This document shows, in pieces, positions 44,670-56,000 of a DNA stretch of 64,000 nucleotides. Under the pieces are notes generated by a model. It made no database searches, was not told where the DNA came from, and saw nothing but the letters and a program-made list of their open reading frames with translations. Source of the stretch: Bombyx mori. Lineage: Eukaryota > Arthropoda > Insecta > Lepidoptera > Bombycidae. The translations under genes were made by a program, and so were the position numbers. Every line of letters begins with the position of its first letter. The first letter of the stretch is position 1. The stretch is taken from positions 620,001 to 684,000 of the forward strand of contig NC_085110.1 in the NCBI RefSeq assembly GCF_030269925.1. The letters run 5' to 3'.

Positions 44670-44757
44670 TAGGGGTGGGGGGCTGACCCGCCGGGGGGCA
44701 CGGGGCGGGGGCCGACCCACCGGGGGGCAGGGGGCGGGGGCAGCCGGCGCCGGCCCT
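44670..44757 (+). other. G-run tract in the 3' flank of MARVEL paralogue 3
   Basis: Several runs of 3-6 G within about 85 bp (GGGGTGGGGGGCTGACC, CGGGGGGCACGGGGCGGGGG, CGGGGGGCAGGGGGCGGGGG), arranged as two imperfect tandem units around CCGACCCACC. Enough G-runs for one or more G-quadruplexes on the plus strand. Probably inside the 3' UTR or just downstream of the gene. Confidence 0.6.
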
Positions 44758-44759
44758 GC

Positions 44760-45490
44760 TTGTTGCGACCTCATGCATTTCGTAAACTAGGATTTGTATA
44801 AAGTTGTCTCGAGCGTCGTACATGACGAACCCACGCGGACCGACACATGCAACAAACTAATTTTATCTATCTATATTCTGTTATCTATCATTCTAACGGA
44901 CCCATCGAAATTAAATTTATACTCTACTGTACTATTTATAATTCCACTACACTACACACAAATCAAACATTTGTTTATTTTTGTTACATTTTTATTGAAT
45001 TTTAAACATAATATACTGTGGTTTTGACATACTAAAACACGATTCTAACAACGAATTTCGCTTTAACTGTATCGTTACGAACATTTTGTCTCTGTCGCTC
45101 GTCGCTCTCGGCACGAGAGAGAGAGAGAAACAGCTGAATGTACGTTTGTTTGTTTGAGCGTTATTTTTAAGTAAGGTCAACAAAACAACTCTGTGTACCT
45201 GCGGTTTTATATTAACATGTTTCGCTTAGTTTTTAAGAATATTATTTTTGTTACTTCATAATGTCTTCATAGTGAGTTAAGCGTACGTGTTAAACTTTAA
45301 ATGAATAGTGAAGTAAGTTTTAAAATAAACATGGCCTTATTAGATAATACACTTTGTCTGCGGTGCTGTTGTCCATTGTATTATTACTCGTTCGAGATTT
45401 GGAGCGAGGTCAGTCAGTATTTTTTATATTTTATGGTTTAAAAGCAGGCTCGCCGTACCGTTTGTTGATAAATAAAATCGCGTACCCTAA
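44760..45490. other. 3' flank of MARVEL paralogue 3, nothing further recognised
   Basis: AT-rich sequence with no ORF of coding character. AAAATAAACATGG near 45320 includes a possible polyadenylation signal for the MARVEL gene if its 3' UTR is about 1.1 kb. Confidence 0.3.
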
Positions 45491-45495
45491 TTAAA

Positions 45496-45957
45496 TACCG
45501 TAGATTGGCGGGAATCAGGACTTTTTCCAAATCCAACACAAATTTTCAATGGTTTTTCTTACCAATAAAATTGAAATTAAAATGGTTCTGGGGGCTTAAA
45601 TTTTTATATACGATGCGTTATTATACATAGTTTATTACAAAATATACACAAAAATTGCAAAAAAAACTAGCTTGACCCGATTCACCTTGGCTTTCGGGTG
45701 AATCTGGTCACGTATGGGGACAATAGAATTTTTCGATAGGGCTACTATTTAGTTGTTAGCTAGGTAATTAACTTTTTAATATCTTTAATGAGTAACAAAA
45801 CTTTGATGACTAAGTTAAACTATGTAATATTCTTTAACACTAAATAATAGTCATTTTTAGTTCAACAAAGTTAAATCTAACAGCTCAAAAAAGTATTGTG
45901 ACGTCCCAGATTTGTCCCTATTCTAGCTCTAGTCTCTATTCCCCCCAATCAACTGTA
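45496..45957. mobile_element. Probable TA-flanked MITE
   Basis: Left end TACCGTAGATTGGCGGGAAT and right end reversed TACAGTTGATTGGGGGGAAT are related inverted termini of about 26 bp, each starting with TA. No ORF lies in the ~460 bp between. The termini are imperfect, so it is old. Confidence 0.5.
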
Positions 45958-46711
45958 TTTGATGTTTTGGAATTAAAATAAATATGTATATATAAGCGTC
46001 AACACCGCCAGCCGAGCTGTGCTCTCTGTAGAACGTAAAACCACATTGACATTTATAAAATTGTACTATTTATTAATCACTTTTATACTGTAATCTTTTT
46101 AAAATAATTATATATTTTTTAATTGTTAATATTTGTTAAGTTTTGTACTAAAATACATAATAATATATTTTTACTAACGAGTTGTTAACGATATTAGCGT
46201 CGCACCGAGCGCCCGCAAGATTCAAAAGCTATGGATAATAATTATAATCTAATCAGAGATTGCAATTGATTAATTTCATAAATATTATAAGGCTGTTATT
46301 TCAACGAAACAATCTAACAGTGTGTATAATTATCGTTTTGTTTTGTTGTTTGAATATTAACATTGACTTTGGTCGAAAATTTATTGCATTCATTTGCATT
46401 TGATGAAGAATTTTATATCTATTACTTACACGATTTTAAAAACAATTTTTAAAAGTTTTGCTACTTCGGTGAGTGAACGTTCTGCTCTCCCGGGGTGATT
46501 AAGGCACAATTCAAATCGTGTTTAGGTATTTTAATGAAGTTTTTATCTAAATGTTTTTTTTTTTTGTTTAATTGAATTTAATCATTTTATTATTATGAAT
46601 TTTATAATATTTTAATAAAACGTTTGTATTGTAAGTGTTATTTATTGATGACCTACGCACGTACCTGACACACCTCCACGAATGATTTACGATGAAGAAA
46701 TAACATCGTCT

Positions 46712-46815
46712 ATTGCCTCTGTGAGTCCGCGCGGGTAGGTACCACCACCCTGCCTGTACCTGCCGTGAAGCAGTAATGCGTTTCGGTTTGAAGGGTGGGG
46801 CAGCCGTTGTGCTGT
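46712..46815 (+). repeat. Family A repeat, 5' fragment
   Basis: GAGTCCGCGCGGGTAGGTAC, CCACCACCCTGCCTGTACCT and TTTGAAGGGTGGGGCAGCCG, breaking off after GTTGT. It lies just downstream of the COG4 stop codon, on the opposite strand. Confidence 0.65.
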
Positions 46816-47025
46816 TAAACCGACTTAGCTGTAAGGCCTAAGATGATGATGATGATGATGGTAGCTTCTGGTAGTTTAAACTTTAGTAGCGGAATATATG
46901 AAAATCAAAGAAAAGTATAATTTAGATATTTATTTTTAATAAAATATGGAAAGGTAAAATGTAAAGTATAGTAAATGCGTTAGAGGGCGCGCGCCGGGCG
47001 GCACCGTGTGACGTCACGGCGTGTC

Positions 47026-50000
47026 CTACAGCTTCAACTTCTTGATGTCTTCTATCTTGAAGTCCGTCCTGCAACGTGATGGTAGGTCATCACACGACAC
47101 GCGGCCTACTGTTCACTCTACTGAATTAATAACTTAGTGACGTCACTACTTTGTTACGTCACTCTCGTGTTTTTTTGTAAGAAAAAAGTTTTTGTATGTA
47201 AATATTTCGTGCGCGTTGTTTGTCCGCAATGAACTTCTGAACTATTATAACGATCCTAATGAAACACACACAGTTGGCAGCCGAGTCCGACTTGAGAGAT
47301 ACTAAGGGAGATTTTTATCTATGATAAAAAAAATTGCAGATTATTTGCTTTATATATGGCACAATTATTATATCTTTGAGTTCTTAATAGATGGCGACGC
47401 CAGTTAGCTTATCGGCCCAATGGTTTAATTTCGGATTGAATATGTATCTAACAGATAGCGCGTGAATACTTCTAGTAGAATAGTTTTAAGAGAATTAGAA
47501 TAGAAATACCTAGAAGAAGAATTTGCCACAGTCACTGCGCAGCGAGACTGGGATTACTAGTACACGTGTAACTGTTACACGGGCTATAAAGAGATGTTAG
47601 TAGTGTATTTTATTATGAATACAGAATAGTTAATTGATGATTATGGACTTTGCTAAAATAGCAACTTAGTATTTCTTGGTTTTATATATTAGTACTACTA
47701 AAGACGTAGCGTTACAGTTGAATAGGGTGCGCACCTCCTGGCGAGGATGTCCCGCACGCGCGCGGGCGGCAGGCGCGGCGGCCGCAGCACGTCCGCGGCG
47801 TGCTGCGGCCGCTCCAGCGCCAGCAGCGACGCCGCCTGCGCCAGCCGCGCCGCGCGCTCCCTCGCGCCGCCGCCGCCCGCCCGCCCCGCCGCGCGCCGGC
47901 ACCGCCGCTCCGCCGCCAGCCCGCCCTCCTGCGCACACTCGCACCTACACCGCCGCCCTTGCAACGGGGCCGCGGCGATCATGTTTCATGATGATGGTAA
48001 AATTATTTGTTTGGAGTTAGAGGGTGTTATTCAGGTTTAGTTGTTTCGACAAAGCGACGCGACACGAAAACCCTCTTATCGTGGCAACACAACATTGAAA
48101 CATGTCTTGTCGGATTCCCCAGATTCACCCTCGGTGCTTTTAGAACCCTCAAGCACCGGCCACCGCCCTCGTCGAATTCGACGAGCGAACTAACCCATAG
48201 ACACGGCTTACTTAATTTCTCGCCGGATCTTCTCAGTGGGTTGCGATACCGATCCGGTGGTAGATTCTGCTCTTGCTAGGACTAGTGTTGGCACGTTCTT
48301 TAAGGTGGAGTCCGTGAGCTCATCTACCAGTCGCAGCGTAGTTGGAATAGTTACTTAGGCTTACAGCGAATAGGTGTAGGGAAAGAAGATCAGGTTTTTT
48401 TTCCGGTGTGATACGTCGTCGACATGTTGTTTCCAGTAAACTAAGTAGTTATCAGCGACTGACCCTGTCGTAGTGGTGGTGCAGGATGCGCGCCTCGGCC
48501 CGCGTGGCCACGTCTGTGACGACGGCCAGCAGCAGCGCGTCCACCGTGTGCTGCGGCAGGTGCTGGCGAGCGCACTCCGAGAACTGTTCCAGGGCTTGCG
48601 GGAACGCGTCCGCATCATCCTCTAACTCTTCTGACAATATCACATTTCAATTTAATCTAAAACGATCCAGTGGGTATTAACTAAACATACCATAACGAGT
48701 CAAATGACCCATTTTGAACTTTTGCATTGAAAATGCACGTACCATCTTACTGATTTTGCAAATTTGACTTCATGACTTTTTCTTACCAATTAATCTATAG
48801 TTATTATATTATTATTTTTTGTTGTGGTTTTGTTTATTTTGAGTATGCCGTTTCGTATACCGTTATCTACCCGCTATGGTACAAATAAGTACCAGTAAGT
48901 GTTGGTATGATTAGTGTTAATGTCCATTGCGGTGCGTCTGGACGGACGAGCGTCTGCTTCTACTGTTGTAGTTGAGGACTGCAGCGAGTCGTCCGCCAGA
49001 CCCGAGCCAACAGTAACACTACGTGTCGTACTAAATTAAATTTCATACGTAAATGAAATAAGCGACACTAATATTCGTTTGTAAATTGTCTATTTGTTTA
49101 AAGTTAAGATAGAAAAGGACAATGCCCATTTTCTTTGGGCATTCGGGCCCCTAAAAAAAGTTGTCGTTTTATGACGGTTTTAACCGTAACCGTTTTAAAA
49201 TTTGATAGACAAAGAAATATCGTTTCATATTCAGAAAACGATTTTATATTTTCACCCAGGTTTAAGAGAAATCTGTTTTTTTCTACAGCTAAAATTAAGC
49301 TGTTAATTGTTTTCTTCGAAATAAATAATCGCTCTCATAATTAGTTAGAGTGTTAAATAAGTTTATTGTGGTTAATGTTGCTAGAAATAAGCCCTTATGT
49401 ACATTTCATTATTCACATCTCACAATAATAATAAAATGAAGGTGGTTTCTGAGAATGGACTTCATTGACCCTTCTTTCGGAAATAAAAATCCGGAAGCCG
49501 GTAATGATATTGTTGTTGTTGTTTTTAAATTCGCCAATACGCAGGCAAAGAGCATAGCCTATACAGCCTAGTCTGTCGTAGTTATATTATTTTCATGTCA
49601 ATAAAAAGCCGGTGTATCTCTTTTTATTGCTTTTTGGGAGTTTTGACGTCAACTCGACGAATACCACATTGACTGAGCGTGTTTCCGCAGACCTTTTATC
49701 TTGAAAAAAAAAACCAGTCACTGCTATGTTAGTCACAGTTTTATTCCAATGCCTCGATAATCGTGAACAACGATTATTGACGTTTAATACACAAAACAAC
49801 ACCCAATTTCTATATTATCATATCTTTCTATATTAAACATCACAATAAACTATTAAAAAAACATTAAAATAAAACTTCAAGTGACGCTTCACTCGGGTTG
49901 TAGCCAAAACTCTGACCATAGATAATAAGAATAAATAATGGTGAGCCATTGGATATTTTAAAAATGGAATCATTGATGTCTAAAAATATGAGATAATTCA

Positions 50001-53000
50001 TGGTTTTAACTAATAATTATTATTACAATATATAAATATTGAGTTGAACAAAAATAAACTAAAAAAGTCTGTGAATGGTTATACCATTAGCTATTTTTTT
50101 TTATTTGTTGTTCAAGTTACAGACAGCTCTTTCGTTTGGCAGCATTAAGGTTTACTATAAGGCTGTATGGGCTAAGCCCTTTGTCTGCCTATTGGCGAAT
50201 TTAAAAACTAAAGTACTCAGTTTTCGGATGTAATCAAATAAGTAGTTTATTTTTTTGTAAAACAATGCCAGCGTGTAAGAAATGTTGATACATAAACTAA
50301 ACAACGTGAAAAAATAAAGCATAGTTTTTCAAGTACAAATAGTTTTGACACAAAGTTGGCCCACTTTTGGGCATTGTCCTTTACTCCATTGTTATTCGTC
50401 AACATAAATACATATGTGCGTTTGTATGTATGTATGTACGGTTAAACTTATATGTCTACGCAGATCCGGTTTTTGTGTTATTTTTTTATTTTTCTTTACC
50501 AGTTATGTTGTGTCTTTCAAATGAAACTATATTGAGACCTTAGAACTCATATGTCAAAGTAGATTACGGCACGTTGTAGTAGCTATGGGCTCCGATAACC
50601 ACTTAACACCACATGGGCTGTGAGCTCGTTCACCCACGTGTGCAATAAAAAAAAATGAAATAAAATATAAAGAAAAATGAAGTATAAATATAAATGAAGC
50701 ATTGAAGGCAGTGAGGTGTGCTTGCGTACCTGCGAGCGGCGCGGGCTGCACCAGCGCGTCGGCCCACAGCGCCAGCCGCGGCGCCAGCCCCGCGCGCACC
50801 GCCGCCACGCCCTGCTCCGCCGCCAGCGCCAGCGCCGCCGCCGCCGCGCCCAGCCCCGCCGCGCACGACTCCACCTGACCCACACCCACCCACGCGCTCA
50901 TTCATTACTTCTACCGTGAAGGAAATACTTTGAAAAATTAACCCTATATGCAAATTTATAAATTTACAAACACGTAAATCCTCATAGTAGGGTGACTTGT
51001 AAATCGCCAGAGTAGGGACCGCCACTCCGCCCGGCGTCATCGACGAGGCAGTCAATCGTTCCAGTTTGAAGGATTGAAGGAATTGTGATTTCCTTATCTC
51101 TGGGCCAGTAACCAGAATCCAGCGGATGAGTCTCCGAATAACTTAGTGCAGAGAATAAACTTGTTAAATCCAGTGGTGAGCAGAGTGCGAGGTCTGTACA
51201 CACCTTGTGCGTGTCGGTGGGTCCCCGCGCCGCGCCGCCCGCGCCCCGCACCGCCTCCTCCGCCAGGCGCGCCGCCCACTCCGCGCCCGCCTCCGCCTCC
51301 GCCAGGTGCGCCTGCGGACACACTCTGTACTCGTACTATGACCGGCGCGAGGAATGTGCACAGACTAGTTGTAAGTATGGAAAGTCAGCGCCCCGAACCC
51401 ATTACGAGCTTACAGCGCACGCTCTTATTTTCAATCTTACATGTTTGTCTGTACTCGCTACATTGGTTGTCGAATGTCAAATATTCCTGGTATGTCGGGA
51501 TTAAAATCGAAATGCCATATCATGTTCATGAAATACTTGGACAATAAAGTTTTAATATCATGTAATCAACAATTAAGTACTTACATACTATTACTTAATT
51601 TAATCACTTCCTGCCTTGAAGCAGTCACGCGTGAGCTCGGCAGGAAGGGTCAGGCGCTGTAGATACATTCTAAGCCTCGACTTTGTCTTATATCACGATG
51701 TCCATGGACTTAGATAATCTCTAAATATAGAATGGACGGTAAATCGCCTCCCAGAAGCTGCACGTGAGTGCGACCGACACCGGGGGCTCCTGCTCCTGGT
51801 GTTTGAGCGCCCGCGGGTCGCTTCGCCGCGCTTTATAACCTACAGTTTTATTAGATAGATTTCAACTGAAGGGAAATTTTATTAAGAATTTCAATTAATT
51901 TGAGTTGTCGGAGTAATATCTGGTATATTATTTCGGTGAGGTATCAGTATGGTGCTACTCCTTCAACTCTTCAGCCACGGGGTTCGTATATGAACTTTAA
52001 AAGCTTCACATTAAAATTGCATTGCATTATATTTCGTGCACTATTTTAGTGTGTGTACGTTTGCAAGTATTTGAAACCGCATAGAGAAGTAGGCATGTCC
52101 GAAGCAGTGTGTAGGTGTGGCGCACTCACGAGGAACAGCAGGCGCTGCGCCTCGACGTCCTTGTTGAGCGCGTGCGCCAGGTCGGCCGTGAGGTCGAGCG
52201 CCGTGAGGTCGAGCGCGAGGCGGGGCGCGCGGGGCGCGGGCGGCGCGGGCAGCGGCAGGGGGTCGGGGGGCGCGGCCCGCAGCCGGCGCCGCAGCACCGC
52301 CGTCACGTCGCGCTCCAGCACCGCGCTCACCTCGTTCAGCACCACGCACGCGCCCTCCACGCTGCCGGTGCTGATGCTGCGTCTGCACACGGATGCGAGT
52401 CTTTAGCATTAAGGGCCACATCCAACTAGCGCTCTCAGCTGAGCCGTTCGTGCAACGCCCTAAACAAAGTGCAACGCGGATTTGGAACTAAAGTCCATAC
52501 CTTATAACTTTTCTGGCGATGAAAAACACATCGTCGACCAAACTGGACGTGGTGCTTCCGGGCTGTGGAGTGGCCATCTTCAGAGCCTTGTTCACGCTTT
52601 CTTCTAGGAAGAACCTAGAAGTTCATGCAGGGGAAATTATACAGTTATTAGCATTAGCTAGAGTTATCATAGCCGAATGGTTAGGCCATAGGCAGTGTCT
52701 CGGACAAGTTACGCTAATACCGGTTTAACAATGTCACCTTTTAAATCCTTACTTATTTTGATTTGATTTCAATTGAAGCTTTTGTTTTTTTTATTACCAT
52801 CTCAAGCACACGACCACAAAACTAATATTACTAATACGATTATAAGTAATGAATCAATTATTAAATTAAATACTAAAATACTAGGCCAAAAGACATAAGA
52901 GTACTTCTCGAGTTCGAGGTAGTGCCCCAGGATGTCCTGTGCGGTCCGCGTGAGGTCGCACTCCGCTATCAGTTTCTCCACGGCATCCAGCGCCGCTTGC

Positions 53001-56000
53001 TTGGCAGCCTCGGGAAGGGAAGCGGCGTCCGCCTTGTTTGAGATACAATTTAAAGTAACCAAACTCTAATGTCGTTTGACGAGTTATTTTATTATGAACA
53101 CGGCCAATCTTTCTGAGAGAGTACAAGATATTGTTATAATTTGAAACTTCGCAGAAATTGCGTATCAATAACTGGCTTGCTGCAAATGATTATAATTATT
53201 TACAATTTCAATATATATTGTACTTAGTTACATTAATTATACATTGTTAGACTAGAGCCAATAATGCTAGAACTCAAGATATATACAGTTATAGCTTTCT
53301 ACCATCTGCTTGGGTAGAGTTTTGGAATACTTTGACCACAATATCAGAAAGGATGACGGCAACTTGGAGAAGGTCACGGTCACTGGCAAAATAGATAATA
53401 AAAGACCATGAGGTAAAAATCCGTCACGTTGGACTGAACTGATCCGTACTAGTCTCCACACCATAGTTCACCATGCTCTACACTTGGCGGCACATAGGAA
53501 CAAATGGCGTCGAGTGGTCCACAGCAATCTCTTGTTGCGAGGAGGTGGTGACAAGAGTCGTGACTACAGCATTGAGGAAGTTGAAGCGAGGAAGACAGAC
53601 TAGAGCCGAGGGGCGGGAGGACGGCATTATTGTACCACTGAGGCTTTGATCACATGTGTTGAGGGGGGCGGCGACACGTTGTGGTGTCTCCGCGAGGATG
53701 GGACTCTCATGGAGATCAAAGAGGGATGAGTTGTTGATCGGGGTACCTGAGTCCTCCTAGTAAGGAACGCGAAGTAGAGCTGTATGGTGGAGTGCGCGAG
53801 AGCCAGCTCGGCCAGCGCGGGTTCGGCCTGCAGCGCGGAGGCGGGGCGCGCGGCCGCCCGCAGCAGCGCTCCGCTCACGCGCCGCACGCCCGCGCACACC
53901 TGCCGCACACGCGCACACTGCACTCACTACATTCATCTCAATGGCTCTCGGTTAAATACGCGATATGGCACCTTTTTTTCAGCTCCTACGAAGTCCCCGC
54001 ACCTAGGGGGCACGCGGGGTTTGTAGGACTGGACGGTTCGCAGATGTTGGGAGTCTACATTAAGTTAATAAGTTTACGTTAAGTGAGAAAAGTCATAAAA
54101 CTTGTACTTTTTATTCAATCAGCGTAATTTTAACTAAGTAGTATCTACTTTTCGCCAATTATCTCCATATATTAGTCCGCTAGTGTTGTTTGCAGTGTTA
54201 GTTCCCCGCGCTCGGTCCCACTCGCGCCGGTACGCACCACATGCAACTCTCAATACATTTTTTTCTGCCCGTGCTGGTAGCCTCGACGGGTTATGCCACC
54301 TTCACCGAGCGAGTAGGTGAGCTCACGGGACTCTAACCTGACGGATTTGCTAACACTAATCCTAATAAACGCAGTGCTTTACAGAATCTACCACCAAAAC
54401 GGATTCGCGATCCATTGAGAAGATCCGGCGAGAAACTCAGTGGGCTAGTTTGCCGTAATAAGGTTGAAATTTGCAGAGATTAATGAGCCGTAGTACCTAG
54501 TGATAAGGTTGCGTTTCTGTCGTATTCATTGTTTGAAAAGAGTTGAAGGAATTTGTTATTATCTACCTTGTTCTGATGCATTACACCTGAATAAACGCCC
54601 TCACGGTACTTTTGCTGTATATAAGTTCAGGGTTGTCATCGTACAGTTGAAACAATTATTCGTTTTTGTATGAACTTATAGGTAATTACGACTAAAATTT
54701 TTAACGTGATCTACATTGTTGATATTAGTGCCATTTTTTTATTTGATGTAGGTACCTATTGAAGGTCAACTTGTATATAGGCGGAAGCCCCTTAAAGCTG
54801 GACACTCTTAGCATAGATATTTTAATATTTGATTGATCAATTAAGATAAATATAAATTAAGGTATACCCACGCTTTAAAATAGTTGTGAATTATTTGGAG
54901 AGGACAAGTATCATGTTTGGTGCGCATCACGTCATCATGCGATTTCTTGATTTTTTCCCTTCACCATAAAAAGTGTATATAATGAAGTGAAGGTGAGACG
55001 GACCTGCGGCTGCAGGGCGGCGAGCGCGGCGGGCAGCAGGCCGGGCGCGGCGAGGGCGGCGAGGGCGGCGGCGCGCGCGGCGGCGGCGGCGGCGGCCTCC
55101 AGCACGCGCGTCATGGCGTCGGCGAACACGGCGCCCTCGCCCTCCGCCACCACGCTCAGCCGACGGATCTCCACCCCCAACTGCCAGTGTTTGTTTTCTT
55201 CCTACCTATCTTGATAGCCTTGAGAGGCTATTTCAGCTTTTTCTTGACGTGTAGGTGAACTCACAGGGCTCAAACCAGTGTTGCTAACACTGGTCCAAGC
55301 AAGAGCCGTGCTTCGCAGAATCTACCACCGGATCGGAAACGCGACCCACTGAGAAGATCCAGCGAGAAACTCAGTGGGCTGTGTGTATGGGTTAATTTAC
55401 TTTTCGGTACTTTTCGGTTCGGCGAGGACGGTGACCGGTGCTTGTGGTACCTAAAAGCACCGTTAATGGATCGGGAGGATCCGTATGGCGTGTTTAGGGC
55501 AACGTCGACTGTTTACCATTCGGTCCACAGGATCGGGTATGAACTGTCAGTACCGAGCACTACTACTGCGCGAGTTGAATACGTACATGATTCACAGCAG
55601 GTTTGTTTGATCACCTGCTTGTATCTGCAGCGAGGCAGTAGGCCGCAGCCTCGTCATGTCTATGGGTTCCCGTAGCTGCTTCACATTATTGAGGGGTAAT
55701 GTGTGCCTTATATTCTCGATGAAATATGTAGCTCGCAGTTCAACACCAATGAAGCAGGTTCTAAGCCGGCAGTACCTTGGTGGCCAGGTACTTGGCCAGC
55801 AGCCGGACTCCTTCCTCGGCGCGTCCGATCTGAGGAAACAGCTTGAAAAGCTTATCTACGTTCTCGTCATCGTTTTTCTGAGCGGCATCTTCAAACCTGT
55901 AACATCAACAATTGTAAAACATTCTTACATCAGTTTCGATTCTTTGAAATTGAATAGTCAAGTATTAGGGATGATTCAAGCTACACTGTGTCGCGATTCA

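Noticed and set aside
47676..48040. Several overlapping long open frames opposite COG4 exon 14
   Set aside because: They are shadows of a very GC-rich exon, where stop codons are rare in all frames. The minus-strand frame joins in phase with the other COG4 exons and matches the family.
50716..51361. Pro/Arg-rich frames on both strands around COG4 exons 11 and 12
   Set aside because: Same GC-rich shadow effect. Only AHLAEAEAGAEWAARLAEEA and VESCAAGLGAAAAALALAAE fit splice sites and phase.
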